NCBI RefSeq assembly: GCF_000973725.1
Contig: NZ_CP009621.1
Span: 1,617,501-1,681,500 of the forward strand
Length of the DNA: 64,000 nucleotides
Source: Pontibacter korlensis
GTDB taxonomy: Bacteria > Bacteroidota > Bacteroidia > Cytophagales > Hymenobacteraceae
Reading direction: 5' to 3'
Shown one piece after another: positions 34,999-44,397 of this stretch (its first letter is position 1; every line of letters begins with the position of its first letter). The position numbers and the translations under genes were made by a program. The notes below the pieces were generated by a model. The model searched no databases. It was not told the DNA's origin and saw nothing but the letters and a program-made list of their open reading frames with translations.

Positions 34999-36477
34999 TT
35001 AGTAGGCCTTGGCAAAGTATACGCGCTTCTTGCTTGGCTTACCAGTCAGCATATCCACGCCATCTTCTGCTGGTGTATCGAGAGCAATGCAGCGGATAGT
35101 TGCTTTGGTCTCTTCTTTGATGCGCTCCTCCGTTTCAGGAGTGCCATCCCAATGAGCAAGTATAAAGCCGCCTTTCGTCTCTAGCACCTGCTTAAACTCC
35201 TCATAAGAGTCAACTTTGGTAGTATGCTCTTCGCGGTAGTTAAGGGCTTTCTGGTAGATATTCTCCTGAATCTCGTCAAGAAGTGCCGGGATGTAATCTG
35301 CCAGCGCATCAAACTGCTGCGTGCTCTTTTCCTTTGTATCGCGGCGTGCAATTTCAGCAGTACCATTCTCCAGGTCACGGGCACCAATGGCAACACGAAC
35401 AGGCACACCTTTCAGCTCCCACTCAGCAAATTTAAAGCCTGGGCGTTCAGTATCGCGGTCATCAAATTTCACACTGATGCCTTTGGCCAATAGCTCACGC
35501 TTCAGTTGATTTACTTTTTCGGTGATTTGCGCCAACTGCTCTTCTCCTTTGTAGATCGGAACAATCACCACTTGTATTGGAGCCAGTTTTGGAGGGAGCA
35601 CTAAGCCTTCATCATCAGAGTGTGCCATTACCAAGGCGCCCATCAAGCGCGTGCTTACACCCCAGGAAGTGCCCCACACGTGCTCCAGGCCACCTTCTTT
35701 GGTAGCATACTTTACATCAAAGGCTTTGGCAAAGTTCTGGCCCAGGAAGTGGGAGGTACCTGCCTGAAGTGCCTTGCCGTCCTGCATCAAACCTTCGATG
35801 CAGTAAGTATCCAAAGCACCGGCAAAACGCTCGTTTGGTGTTTTAACACCTCGAACAACTGGCAGCGCCAGGTACTTCTCAGCAAAGGTAGCGTATACCT
35901 CCAGCATCTGTTCTGTCTCTGCTATGGCCTCTTTAGCCGTAGCATGTGCCGTATGGCCTTCCTGCCACAGGAACTCAGCAGTACGCAGGAACAGGCGCGT
36001 ACGCATTTCCCAACGCACCACGTTTGCCCACTGGTTTATCAGCAGCGGTAGGTCACGGTAGCTTTGGATCCAATTTTTGTACGTATTCCAGATTACGGCT
36101 TCAGAGGTAGGACGCACGATCAGTTCTTCCTCCAATTTTGCGTTTGGGTCCACGCGCAGCTTTCCGGTATTATCCGGATCTGCCTGCAGGCGGTAGTGGG
36201 TTACTACAGCACACTCTTTCGCAAAGCCTTCTGCGTTCTGCTCTTCGGCCTCAAACAAGCTTTTGGGTACAAACAGGGGGAAGTATGCATTCTCATGACC
36301 GGTTGCTTTGAACATATCGTCCAGCACGCGCTGCATTTTTTCCCAGATGGCGAAACCGTACGGCTTAATGACCATACAGCCACGTACTGCCGAGTTCTCT
36401 GCAAGTCCCGCCTTCTTCACCAGCTCGTTATACCATAGCGAGTAATCGTCGCTTCTTTTAGGTAACCCTTTGCTCAT
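34999..36477 (-). CDS. proS: Prolyl-tRNA synthetase (short, type 3)
   Basis: A 492-residue class II synthetase charging tRNA-Pro. It is the archaeal/eukaryotic-like form without the bacterial editing insertion. Blocks seen: [17 protein letters not shown] at the N-terminus, [16 protein letters not shown] and [14 protein letters not shown] near 140-175 (motif 2 region), the anticodon-binding domain with VPIYKGEE and [17 protein letters not shown] near 330-380, and a C-terminal domain ending in [14 protein letters not shown]. The C-terminal Tyr is typical of this class. ATG start. Confidence 0.96.
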   Translation of the reverse strand: MSKGLPKRSDDYSLWYNELVKKAGLAENSAVRGCMVIKPYGFAIWEKMQRVLDDMFKATGHENAYFPLFVPKSLFEAEEQNAEGFAKECAVVTHYRLQADPDNTGKLRVDPNAKLEEELIVRPTSEAVIWNTYKNWIQSYRDLPLLINQWANVVRWEMRTRLFLRTAEFLWQEGHTAHATAKEAIAETEQMLEVYATFAEKYLALPVVRGVKTPNERFAGALDTYCIEGLMQDGKALQAGTSHFLGQNFAKAFDVKYATKEGGLEHVWGTSWGVSTRLMGALVMAHSDDEGLVLPPKLAPIQVVIVPIYKGEEQLAQITEKVNQLKRELLAKGISVKFDDRDTERPGFKFAEWELKGVPVRVAIGARDLENGTAEIARRDTKEKSTQQFDALADYIPALLDEIQENIYQKALNYREEHTTKVDSYEEFKQVLETKGGFILAHWDGTPETEERIKEETKATIRCIALDTPAEDGVDMLTGKPSKKRVYFAKAY

Positions 36478-36622
36478 TTTAATTTAGTTTATCTTTATTA
36501 TCTAATAAATAATCCTTTTGGAACAAATTTTGTTATAATACAGACAGTGTCTGGACATCGTTCCGGCCCAAAAATACGTTAATAATATTATACTATAGAT
36601 AAGGTTTTGCCCCAATTGTGAT

Positions 36623-36630
36623 TATCTTTG
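36623..36630 (+). promoter_or_regulatory. Bacteroidota-type -7 element (TATCTTTG)
   Basis: Exact TAnnTTTG match, 43 bases before the start of the aromatic-rich lipoprotein gene. A TTTG lies at 36606-36609, closer than the usual -33 spacing. Confidence 0.45.
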
Positions 36631-36673
36631 ATATAGAAGAAGTTAATACCTATCAGAACACCAGCAAAAGGCC

Positions 36674-37906
36674 ATGAAAAGATATAAATTACTTACTCTA
36701 GCCCCCGTGCTTGCCCTGATGGCCGTTGGCTGTAGCAGCCCTGTTGCAATGCAGTCGTCGGAGTACGACGATATGTACTACAGCTCATCGGATCAGACAG
36801 TGTACGTGGAGCCGGCAGCACAGGTGCAGCCATCGACACAGGCACGCCAGCAGCAACAGCAACAATACGAGAACAGCAATAACAGTAACCAGGAGGCGCT
36901 TGCCGAAGGTGAGGTGCTGAACCCTGAGTACTCAGAAAGCTACATTACGCAGAATTATTCTGGAGACGAATACTATGATGGCCGTGCTTATGACGAGCGC
37001 GACAACTGGTATCGCCCGGACTATTCTTTTGTAGACCCATACTGGGGTAGTTCCTATGCTCCGCGCCGTATGAGCTATGCTTTCTACGACCCATTCTATG
37101 ATCCGTTTTTTCATGATCCGTTTTACTACGACCCATTCTGGAGCAGTGCCCGTTTCAGAACAGGCGTAAGCATTAGCTTTAGCTATGGGTGGGGTCGTGG
37201 CTTCTACGGATTACCTCACTATGGTTATAGCAACTGGTGGCCAAACAGCTATGGATACGGCTTCTACAATGGCTACAACAGAGGGTTCTATAACGGCTAT
37301 TATACCCACAACCCATATACATGGTACAACGATAGACCGGTAGTAATCGGCAAAGCTTCCCGTGTACAGTATGGCCCGCGCGATAGCCGCAATACGCAGC
37401 TAAACGGCAACACTACAGGAAGACCGGCAAGAGTGGAGCGAGGCGAGAACCTGGAGCAGCAGCAGCAAAGCCAGGGTGTTGTTGGTCGTCAGACACGCAG
37501 CAGCCGCAGCACAGTAGCTCCAAGCACTGGGTCTGCCAAGCCTGAGCTGCCATCAAGACCAAGTCGCCGTTCAGGCAATAGCACCAGGGTAGAGCAGCAG
37601 AGCGCACAGCCAGCTGTAACGCCAGGCAGCCGCAATACACGAACTCGTGAGTATACGCCAAGCCGCTCAACAGAGCCGCAGCAGCGCCGCGAGATACGTA
37701 CGCGTACAATTGAGCGTAGCAGCCAGCCTAGCAGATCCATTGAGCGCAGTCGTTCAGTTGAAAGCCGCCCAAGCCGCAGCACTTTCGAGAGCCGCCCGAG
37801 TAGCTCACCAAGCCCATCTATCAACAGGAGCAGCAACAGCAGTAGCAATAGCTCGTCTTCGGGCAGCAGCAGCGGTGGTGGTCGTCCTACACGAGGAAAC
37901 AATTAG
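36674..37906 (+). CDS. Aromatic-rich and Arg/Ser-rich lipoprotein, unknown function
   Basis: A 410-residue predicted lipoprotein (signal MKRYKLLTLAPVLALMAVGC, lipobox Cys at 20). After a Gln-run (six Gln near 60), the middle (about 95-225) is extremely rich in Tyr, Phe, Asp, Gly and Trp. It includes repeated Phe-Tyr-Asp-Pro-Phe units (YDPFYDPFFHDPFYYDPFW) and Gly-Tyr/Asn-Gly-Tyr runs. The tail (about 240-400) is low-complexity Ser/Arg, with many SRS/RSR steps, poly-Ser and a Gly-Gly-Gly end. The composition suggests a disordered, surface-exposed or adhesive protein. It is followed 27 bases later by an outer-membrane protein gene, so the two may act together. No family recognised. Confidence 0.75.
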   Translation: MKRYKLLTLAPVLALMAVGCSSPVAMQSSEYDDMYYSSSDQTVYVEPAAQVQPSTQARQQQQQQYENSNNSNQEALAEGEVLNPEYSESYITQNYSGDEYYDGRAYDERDNWYRPDYSFVDPYWGSSYAPRRMSYAFYDPFYDPFFHDPFYYDPFWSSARFRTGVSISFSYGWGRGFYGLPHYGYSNWWPNSYGYGFYNGYNRGFYNGYYTHNPYTWYNDRPVVIGKASRVQYGPRDSRNTQLNGNTTGRPARVERGENLEQQQQSQGVVGRQTRSSRSTVAPSTGSAKPELPSRPSRRSGNSTRVEQQSAQPAVTPGSRNTRTREYTPSRSTEPQQRREIRTRTIERSSQPSRSIERSRSVESRPSRSTFESRPSSSPSPSINRSSNSSSNSSSSGSSSGGGRPTRGNN

Positions 37907-37933
37907 CAGCATAGTATAAAAACTATATAACAA

Positions 37934-39475
37934 ATGAAGAAGACACTATTGGCCAGCCTAGCCTTAATGCTAGGCTGGGGTGGTACTGCTTTTGCCCAAA
38001 CCGAGGTAGATGCCCTGCGCTACTCACAAATGGGTATATCGGGTACTGCGCGAATACAAGGTATGGGTGGAGCACAAACAGCACTGGGAGCCGATATCTC
38101 CAGCCTTTCCGGTAATCCTGCCGGCTTGGGGATGTTCCGCCGCTCTGAGTTTACCGTTACCCCAGGAATACAGTCTTTCAACAACAACACCTCTATTTTA
38201 GGGGAGCGAAATACAAGCAGCAACAGCAACTTCGTGTTTCCGCAGTTGGGGGTGGTAGTTTCCAAAAGAAAAGGAGATGATGACCTGAGCGAGTGGCGAG
38301 GCCTTACTTTTGGGGTTGGCTTCACAAGGCTAAACAACTTTAACGAGCGTTATACTTCTTACCGTACTCAGTCTGGAGAAACTGACCCAACCATAGTAGA
38401 ATACTTTGCAGACCTTGCAGCCGAGAATGGGCGTACCAGAGCAAGCCTGGATAATGAGTATGATGCCGGCATCACTACTTTAGAGGGCTTAGGTTATGGA
38501 GCCTATTTATTTGATGTGAATGAGGACGGAGAAATATTCGCCACCGAGCGTGTAGGCAGAATAGCTCAGCGTGAGGAAATCATCAGGAAAGGTGCTCAAA
38601 ACCAGATCGACATAGGTGTGGGTACCAGCTACAAAGACAGACTCTATATTGGTGCTTCCCTGGGCATTGTAACGGTAGATTACTCACAGGAGAGCATTTA
38701 TACTGAGGCTGAAGGAGAGCCAAGTACCTCCTTTACCAGCCTGGAGTATGTGGATGAATTTTCGACCTCTGGAGCAGGCGTAAACCTGAAGGTAGGTTTG
38801 ATTGCCCGCCCGATAGATGCTTTACGCTTCGGTTTAAGCATACAAACACCAACAGCCTATACTTTTGACGATGACTACCAGCGCAGACTCTCTACTACGT
38901 TTGATGACGGTGTGGAAACAGCTGCTGAGGTTCCTGGTCAGTTCTCGTACCGCCTGGTAACCCCTTTCAGAGCTACTGGCGGTGTGGCAGTATTTGCCGG
39001 CAAGTATGGCTTTATAACTGCCGATGTAGAATTCGTGAACTACGGCAAGGCTAAGTATAGAGAGGATGATGACTTCTCTTCAGGCGGTTTCTTTGACGAT
39101 ATCAATGAGGGAGTTGCTAACAACAACAGCTCAGCTGTAAACTATAGAATCGGGGCAGAAGGCCGCTATGAAGTATTCAGGGTGCGCGCAGGCTATGCCT
39201 ATAATGCTGATCCTGAAGGTGGCTCTAGCTATGATGCCGGCTTTATCAACTACAAGTATGGCCCAACACACAACTATACTTTCGGTGTTGGCATAAGGCT
39301 GCAGAACTTCTATGTAGATGCTGCTTACGTGCATTCACAACAGAATACTGACTACGCTCCTTTTGTAAGTGGTACGTCTTACTCTCCTTACTCACTTAGA
39401 ACTACTGGAGAGCCTATGTTGAACATAGACAGAAAGCAGAGTTCAGCGCTCCTGACCTTAGGCTTTAACTTCTAA
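37934..39475 (+). CDS. OmpP1/FadL-like outer-membrane transport protein
   Basis: A 513-residue outer-membrane beta-barrel. The signal peptide is MKKTLLASLALMLGWGGTAFA. The N-terminal region DALRYSQMGISGTARIQGMGGAQTALGADISSLSGNPAGL (near 25-64) is the hallmark of Bacteroidota OmpP1/FadL-type proteins, in which this part plugs the barrel. The remainder alternates beta strands, ending with a hydrophobic C-terminal strand and terminal Phe (SALLTLGFNF), which suits BAM-dependent insertion. The family imports hydrophobic compounds; the substrate is unknown. Second gene of a two-gene operon, with a terminator right after. Confidence 0.87.
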   Translation: MKKTLLASLALMLGWGGTAFAQTEVDALRYSQMGISGTARIQGMGGAQTALGADISSLSGNPAGLGMFRRSEFTVTPGIQSFNNNTSILGERNTSSNSNFVFPQLGVVVSKRKGDDDLSEWRGLTFGVGFTRLNNFNERYTSYRTQSGETDPTIVEYFADLAAENGRTRASLDNEYDAGITTLEGLGYGAYLFDVNEDGEIFATERVGRIAQREEIIRKGAQNQIDIGVGTSYKDRLYIGASLGIVTVDYSQESIYTEAEGEPSTSFTSLEYVDEFSTSGAGVNLKVGLIARPIDALRFGLSIQTPTAYTFDDDYQRRLSTTFDDGVETAAEVPGQFSYRLVTPFRATGGVAVFAGKYGFITADVEFVNYGKAKYREDDDFSSGGFFDDINEGVANNNSSAVNYRIGAEGRYEVFRVRAGYAYNADPEGGSSYDAGFINYKYGPTHNYTFGVGIRLQNFYVDAAYVHSQQNTDYAPFVSGTSYSPYSLRTTGEPMLNIDRKQSSALLTLGFNF

Positions 39476-39493
39476 AAGAGAAAGTATAAACAG

Positions 39494-39538
39494 AAACGCA
39501 AAGCGGCAGCTTCTTAAAGGGGCTGCCGCTTTGCGTTT
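39494..39538 (+). terminator. 17-bp terminator hairpin after the outer-membrane gene
   Basis: Arms AAACGCAAAGCGGCAGC 39494-39510 and 39522-39538 are perfect, with an 11-base loop. Confidence 0.85.
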
Positions 39539-39559
39539 GCTCCAAGTGTAAAGCGTCGA

Positions 39560-39584
39560 TTTTCTAAGGATCACCCTTAGAAAA
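39560..39584. other. Small hairpin upstream of the DPP-IV gene
   Basis: TTTTCTAAGG (39560-39569) pairs with CCTTAGAAAA (39575-39584) around ATCAC. It could be an operator, or a terminator read on either strand; no long T run follows it on the plus strand. Confidence 0.4.
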
Positions 39585-39718
39585 AAGCCTGCTAGTTGAT
39601 AATTTATTATAAAGTTGCCTCTAACGTAGCTAAGGGTACGGTTTTAGCAGCCTGTTTATGGCTAAACCACATTATTCCCCTAAATTAGAGGAGCTAAACT
39701 AAAACTAAATTTTAAAGC

Positions 39719-41950
39719 ATGCATATCAGACTAAAATCAAATCTTTTGGCTGCCGTGCTTCTGTGTTTTGCCTTTGTGGCGCAGGCGCAGCAGAAAAAAG
39801 ATATTACCCTGGAAGACATCTACCAGAAAGGTACATTCCGGGCAAAGTCGGTGTATGGCGTTAATTGGATGAGCGATGGCCGCTACTACAGTTCGCAGGT
39901 GCCCGACGAAAAGAACAGAGTATACGACATCGTAAAGTACGATGTAACGACAGGGCAGCCTGTTAATACCATTATTGAAGGTGAGAACCTGGTGCCGGCT
40001 GGCAGCAGTGCGCCAATCCAGTACGATGATTATACTTTCTCCTCAGATGAGCAGAAGGTGCTGTTCTCTACCGAAACAGAGCCAATCTACCGTCGCTCTT
40101 CTAAGGCAGAGTTTTACATCTACGACATCCCTACAAAAAAACTGACCAAGCTGAGCAGCGGAGGCAAGCAGATGTATGCTACTTTCTCGCCAGATGCTAA
40201 GCGTGTAGCCTTTGCCCGTGAGAATAACATGTTCGTAACGGACCTGAGCAATATGCAGGAAACGCAAATCACTACTGACGGCAAATTCAACTCTATCATC
40301 AACGGTTATGCAGATTGGGTGTATGAGGAAGAATTCAGCTTTGCACAAGGCTTCCACTGGTCACCGGACGGTAAAAAGATAGCCTTCTATACTTTTAACG
40401 AGACCAATGTACCGGAGTATAACATGCAAATGTGGGGCGATCTGTATCCGCAGGATTACAAGTTTAAGTACCCGAAAGCTGGTGAGGCTAACTCTGCAGT
40501 TAAGGTTTCGGTGTATGACGTGAACAATGGCAAAACTGTAAAGATGGATACTGGCAATGAAGCAGACATCTACATCCCGCGCATTAAGTGGACCAACGAT
40601 GCAAACCTGCTGTCTATCCAGAAGATGACCCGCCTGCAGAACACACTGGAGATTCTGCACGCCAATGCTACCACAGGTAAAGCCAATGTAGTGCTGAAGG
40701 AGACTGACAAAGCTTACATCGACGTTACTGATGATTTGACTTACCTGAAAGATGGCAAATACTTTATCCACTCATCGGAGGTGAAGGGATACAACCACTT
40801 GTACCTGTACAACATGAACGGTAAGCTGGTGCGCCAGATCACCGCTGGTAACTGGGAGGTGAGCGAGTTTGTTGGTTACGATGAGAAAAACGACCGCCTG
40901 TACTACATGTCTACCGAAGTGTCGCCGCTGGATCGCCACTTGTACAGCATCAGTAGCAAGGGCAAGAAGAAGCAGCGCCTGACCCACAAGGAGGGTACAC
41001 ACCGCGTGAACATGAGTAACGACTTTAAGTACTACCTGGATTATTACTCTGCCGCCAATACAGTGCCAACCGTAAGCCTGCACACTGCTAAGGACGGTAA
41101 GCTGATAAAGTTGCTGGAGGACAACTCGCAACTGAAGAATACGCTGGCACAATTCGATGTTGCAAAGCAGGAGTTCTTCTCTATGAACACACCAGATGGC
41201 ACCAAGCTGAACGGATGGATGATTAAACCAACAGATTTCGACCCGAACAAGAAGTACCCTGTGCTGATGTTCGTATACGGTGGTCCAGGTTCACAAACTG
41301 TAACCAACAGCTGGGGGGGTAGCAACTACCTGTGGCATCAGGTGCTTGCCGACAAAGGTGTGATCGTTGTGAGCGTAGATAACCGCGGTACCGGTGCCCG
41401 AGGCGCTGAGTTCAAGAAAGTGACCTATGCTAACCTGGGTAAGTATGAAATTGAGGACCAGATTGAGGCGGCTAAATGGCTGGGTAAGCAGCCTTACATA
41501 GATAAGGACCGCATTGGTATTTGGGGCCATAGCTTTGGCGGTTACATGACGCTGTTAGGCCTGACTAAAGGTGACGGCGTGTTTGCTGCAGGTATTTCAG
41601 TAGCTCCTGTAACTAACTGGAGATTCTACGACACAATCTATACTGAGCGCTTCCTGAAAACACCTCAGGAGAATGCTGCCGGTTATGATGACAACTCTCC
41701 GCTGAACTTCGCTGACCAGCTACAGGGCGAGCTACTGCTGATCCACGGTACTGGCGATGATAACGTGCATTTCCAAAATGCTGTAGCCATGCAGGACGCC
41801 TTGATCAGCGCTAATAAGCAATTCGAGAGCTTTTACTACCCGAACCGTAACCACAGCGTAGGTGGAGGCATTACGTCGCTGCACCGCTTTAAGATGATGA
41901 CAGACTTCCTGGAGCGTAAGCTGATCAACAAGAAAGAAGTGAATCAATAA
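39719..41950 (+). CDS. Dipeptidyl-peptidase IV-type serine peptidase (S9 family)
   Basis: A 743-residue exported peptidase that removes N-terminal dipeptides ending in Pro or Ala. The signal peptide ends near residue 23 (AVLLCFAFVAQAQQ). The N-terminal beta-propeller (about 40-500) includes the pair of glutamates in DWVYEEEF, which anchors substrate N-termini in DPP-IV. The hydrolase domain has the nucleophile in GHSFGGYM (Ser605; GWSYGG in many homologues), Asp near 680 in HGTGDDNVHFQN and His712 in NRNHSVGG. All catalytic residues are present. Monocistronic. Confidence 0.93.
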   Translation: MHIRLKSNLLAAVLLCFAFVAQAQQKKDITLEDIYQKGTFRAKSVYGVNWMSDGRYYSSQVPDEKNRVYDIVKYDVTTGQPVNTIIEGENLVPAGSSAPIQYDDYTFSSDEQKVLFSTETEPIYRRSSKAEFYIYDIPTKKLTKLSSGGKQMYATFSPDAKRVAFARENNMFVTDLSNMQETQITTDGKFNSIINGYADWVYEEEFSFAQGFHWSPDGKKIAFYTFNETNVPEYNMQMWGDLYPQDYKFKYPKAGEANSAVKVSVYDVNNGKTVKMDTGNEADIYIPRIKWTNDANLLSIQKMTRLQNTLEILHANATTGKANVVLKETDKAYIDVTDDLTYLKDGKYFIHSSEVKGYNHLYLYNMNGKLVRQITAGNWEVSEFVGYDEKNDRLYYMSTEVSPLDRHLYSISSKGKKKQRLTHKEGTHRVNMSNDFKYYLDYYSAANTVPTVSLHTAKDGKLIKLLEDNSQLKNTLAQFDVAKQEFFSMNTPDGTKLNGWMIKPTDFDPNKKYPVLMFVYGGPGSQTVTNSWGGSNYLWHQVLADKGVIVVSVDNRGTGARGAEFKKVTYANLGKYEIEDQIEAAKWLGKQPYIDKDRIGIWGHSFGGYMTLLGLTKGDGVFAAGISVAPVTNWRFYDTIYTERFLKTPQENAAGYDDNSPLNFADQLQGELLLIHGTGDDNVHFQNAVAMQDALISANKQFESFYYPNRNHSVGGGITSLHRFKMMTDFLERKLINKKEVNQ

Positions 41951-41972
41951 GTATAAGCTTCTCTGAAGTATG

Positions 41973-42004
41973 AAAAGGCCTGCCGGAAACGGTGGGCCTT
42001 TTTT
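41973..42004. terminator. Terminator between DPP-IV and alarmone synthetase-like genes
   Basis: AAAAGGCCTGCCG pairs (with two wobble pairs) with CGGTGGGCCTTTT around GAAA. It serves both convergent genes. Confidence 0.8.
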
Positions 42005-42036
42005 AGCTTTTGAACTTTGAAAAACAGACCGATTGC

Positions 42037-42915
42037 CTACTTGAGCACCTTGACAATGTACTCCTGAAGCTTCTGTTTCTCTGCTTCCATTATCGGGAGC
42101 TTTGCAATACTCTGTTGTATCCAAACCAGCTTTCTATGTCGTTCATCAAAGTGGCTCGAGCTGTTGAAGGAAGGCTCCTTTCCAATCTCCAAAGCTAACT
42201 CCCGGATGAGGGAGGCCAGCTCATCAGCGTGGCTGGTGAGCTTGTTCAGAAGCTGCAGCAGGTAGTGAAGCAGTTCGTCGGTTTTGTGGTTTGGATACCG
42301 GATGTTGTGGTCTACTTCGCTCCAGCCATCTTCAAAAAGTGTTCTGAGTTGCACCTCAGCAAAGTAGCGCTGTTTGCAAGGTTGTGTTGCTATTACAAAG
42401 TGTACAGCCTTATACCCCGAAGGGTGCGACATAATTTTACAACCGTGCGAAGCAAAAGCCTGAAGGTGCGCATTGTCCTCATTGCCTCTTATATATGCGT
42501 AAGGAGGCCGCTTCAGCTGCCATACCTGCTGTATGTACCTACTGGTGTTCACCCACGACTCCTTGTAAAGATGCAGTACCCGCAAACCTATCAGGTCGTT
42601 GATCAGGTTTAGGTAGCTACTGCTGGTAAAATGCCTCTCGGGGTATTCTTTCTTTTTGCGAATGATCTTCTGGAGCAGGTGGAGCGGGTCCTTCAGCCGG
42701 TATTTAACAGAGTGTACACCCTCTACTTTTGTTAGCATGTTAGCCATGAACACAGCTATATCCTGTAGCTCACGCTGCCGGCTGGTGTAGTCGTTGTAGA
42801 TTGCCAGCAGCTCCTTTGGCTCCAGCCTCTGCACATGCAAAGCCTGCTCGCTTGTACCAAGCAAGTCAAGTATAAAAGGCAGAGAGGCTGTATTTGCTTT
42901 GCTGTATTGAAGCAT
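42037..42915 (-). CDS. Single-domain RelA/SpoT-type (p)ppGpp synthetase-like protein
   Basis: A 292-residue protein with one RelA/SpoT synthetase domain and no HD hydrolase, TGS or ACT domain, like a small alarmone synthetase. Synthetase blocks in order: VKYRLKDPLHLLQKIIRKK near 70-90 (ATP site), LINDLIGLRVLHLY near 105-120 (catalytic Asp), SGYKAVHFVI near 165-175 (GTP-stacking Tyr), and EVQLRTLFEDGWSEVDHNIRY near 190-210 (catalytic Glu). The N-terminal 60 residues and C-terminal 70 residues are helical and unassigned. The usual Tyr-Lys after the His block is Tyr-Pro here. Follows the ClC gene on the same strand. Confidence 0.82.
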   Translation of the reverse strand: MLQYSKANTASLPFILDLLGTSEQALHVQRLEPKELLAIYNDYTSRQRELQDIAVFMANMLTKVEGVHSVKYRLKDPLHLLQKIIRKKKEYPERHFTSSSYLNLINDLIGLRVLHLYKESWVNTSRYIQQVWQLKRPPYAYIRGNEDNAHLQAFASHGCKIMSHPSGYKAVHFVIATQPCKQRYFAEVQLRTLFEDGWSEVDHNIRYPNHKTDELLHYLLQLLNKLTSHADELASLIRELALEIGKEPSFNSSSHFDERHRKLVWIQQSIAKLPIMEAEKQKLQEYIVKVLK

Positions 42916-42986
42916 GCTGAAACGTTTCTTAAATAGTACGCTTCAGCAGTATAAAAGCACATAGTCACATATCTTAATCTTTTAAG

Positions 42987-44258
42987 CTATTCCTTTACCC
43001 CAAGCTGCGCATTGATAAGCGGCGTTTTAGGAGCCAAGAAAAAGCCTGTGAGGCTGGCAAACATAATTGGTATAAAGTGATGGAAGCCTGTTAAGGTAGA
43101 AAGCAGTATGATCGTGCTAATGGGCGTGCGCGTAACGCAGGCGTTGATGGCAGCCATGCAGCTAACAAGTATAAGCGGCAGGTTCTGGCCCGGAAACAGG
43201 TTGTTCACAATCAAACCAACGGTAGCGCCCACAAAGAACAGCGGAATAATAAAGCCCCCCCGCCAGCCAGAGGTAACGGTAAAGCTGATAGCCAGAATTT
43301 TAGCCACCAAAAGTATAAGCAGGAACTCCAGCGTTGTTTGTTCTTCTAAAAGTATATTGAGCTCGTCGTGGCTGAAGTAGCGGGAGAGGGGCACATAGTA
43401 GGCGATGGTGCCGATCAATAAACCTCCTACCATCATCTTTATATAAATCGGAACCCTCAACCTCTTAAACAAGCTGCGGCACTGGCGTACGGTAAAAATG
43501 AACAGCCAACCTGCAGCCGTACCTGCCAAAGCATAGAGCATGGCGTAGAAAAAGTCGTTTAGCTCAGGAGCGGAGTATACCGGGAAGTTCCAGGTGGGGC
43601 CGATGCCAATATGCGTGATAAGTATAAAGATGACATAGCTGGAGCAGCTGGCTACGAAAGCCGGTATAAGCGCCTGGTAATACTCCACCACGTGCTTGTG
43701 GTGCAGAATTTCGAGGGCAAACAAGGTGCCGCCAAGCGGTGCCCCGAATAGTGCGGTAAACGCGGCAGCCATACCGGCTATGGTAAGAGACCGAAGATCC
43801 TCGCCTCTTATTTTCATCTTTTTGGCGATCCAGGTTCCTGTAGAGCCTACCACTTGTACTAAAGGTGCCTCTGGTCCGGCGCTGCCGCCACTGGCAATGC
43901 ATAGCCACGACGATAAGATCATAGATGGGTTATTTTTCGGCTCCAGGTGCCCTCCTTTAAAGCGTACGTTGTTTACGATGAGGTCCATCTCGCCAGGGTC
44001 TCCCAGTTTATGGATGATGAAACCTGCCAACAAACCTGCCGCAGCCATCAGCGGAATTACCCAAAGCCCCTGTATAGGAGCCAAGAAATGAAGAAATCCC
44101 TCCAATACAGTCCAGTAAAGGCCTGCAATAACACCACCAACAATACCAATAGCTACCCACAGCAGGAAAATCTTGCTGAAAACAAAAGGATTAAACTGTA
44201 AAGGATAGTTTAGCTGGTTACGAAGCGTAACAGCTAGTCGTCTTCTTCTAAAGTCCAT
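42987..44258 (-). CDS. ClC-family chloride channel or transporter
   Basis: A 423-residue ClC protein with about 12-14 hydrophobic segments. ASGGSAGPEAPLVQVVG near residue 123-138 stands where ClC antiporters carry the GREGP filter, and GWRGGFIIPLFFVGA near 340 is the second signature. The gating Glu of the GREGP motif is replaced: the sequence is Gly-Ser-Ala-Gly-Pro-Glu-Ala-Pro. This is a known subgroup pattern, and it leaves open whether the protein works as a channel or an exchanger. No CBS domains. A TACCTTTG -7 element lies 14 bases upstream. Confidence 0.9.
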   Translation of the reverse strand: MDFRRRRLAVTLRNQLNYPLQFNPFVFSKIFLLWVAIGIVGGVIAGLYWTVLEGFLHFLAPIQGLWVIPLMAAAGLLAGFIIHKLGDPGEMDLIVNNVRFKGGHLEPKNNPSMILSSWLCIASGGSAGPEAPLVQVVGSTGTWIAKKMKIRGEDLRSLTIAGMAAAFTALFGAPLGGTLFALEILHHKHVVEYYQALIPAFVASCSSYVIFILITHIGIGPTWNFPVYSAPELNDFFYAMLYALAGTAAGWLFIFTVRQCRSLFKRLRVPIYIKMMVGGLLIGTIAYYVPLSRYFSHDELNILLEEQTTLEFLLILLVAKILAISFTVTSGWRGGFIIPLFFVGATVGLIVNNLFPGQNLPLILVSCMAAINACVTRTPISTIILLSTLTGFHHFIPIMFASLTGFFLAPKTPLINAQLGVKE

Positions 44259-44272
44259 CCTGCAAAGGTACG

Positions 44273-44280
44273 GATAAAGT
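44273..44280 (-). promoter_or_regulatory. Bacteroidota-type -7 element for the ClC gene (TACCTTTG)
   Basis: Exact TAnnTTTG match on the minus strand, 14 bases before the ATG at 44258, implying a very short leader. Confidence 0.5.
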
Positions 44281-44397
44281 GGAGAGGAGGTAAAGTTCCG
44301 TAGGGAAGTCGCAGTTTCAAGGACTATATCATGTTAATGTAAGCGCAAGCTTGAACTGCCAGGAGATTGATTTTCGAAAAAGACTTAAAAGCCCTTT

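Noticed and set aside
36674..37906. Considering the Arg/Ser-rich protein a sequencing artefact of repeats
   Set aside because: The frame is open, has a proper lipoprotein signal, and uses varied codons for the repeated residues.
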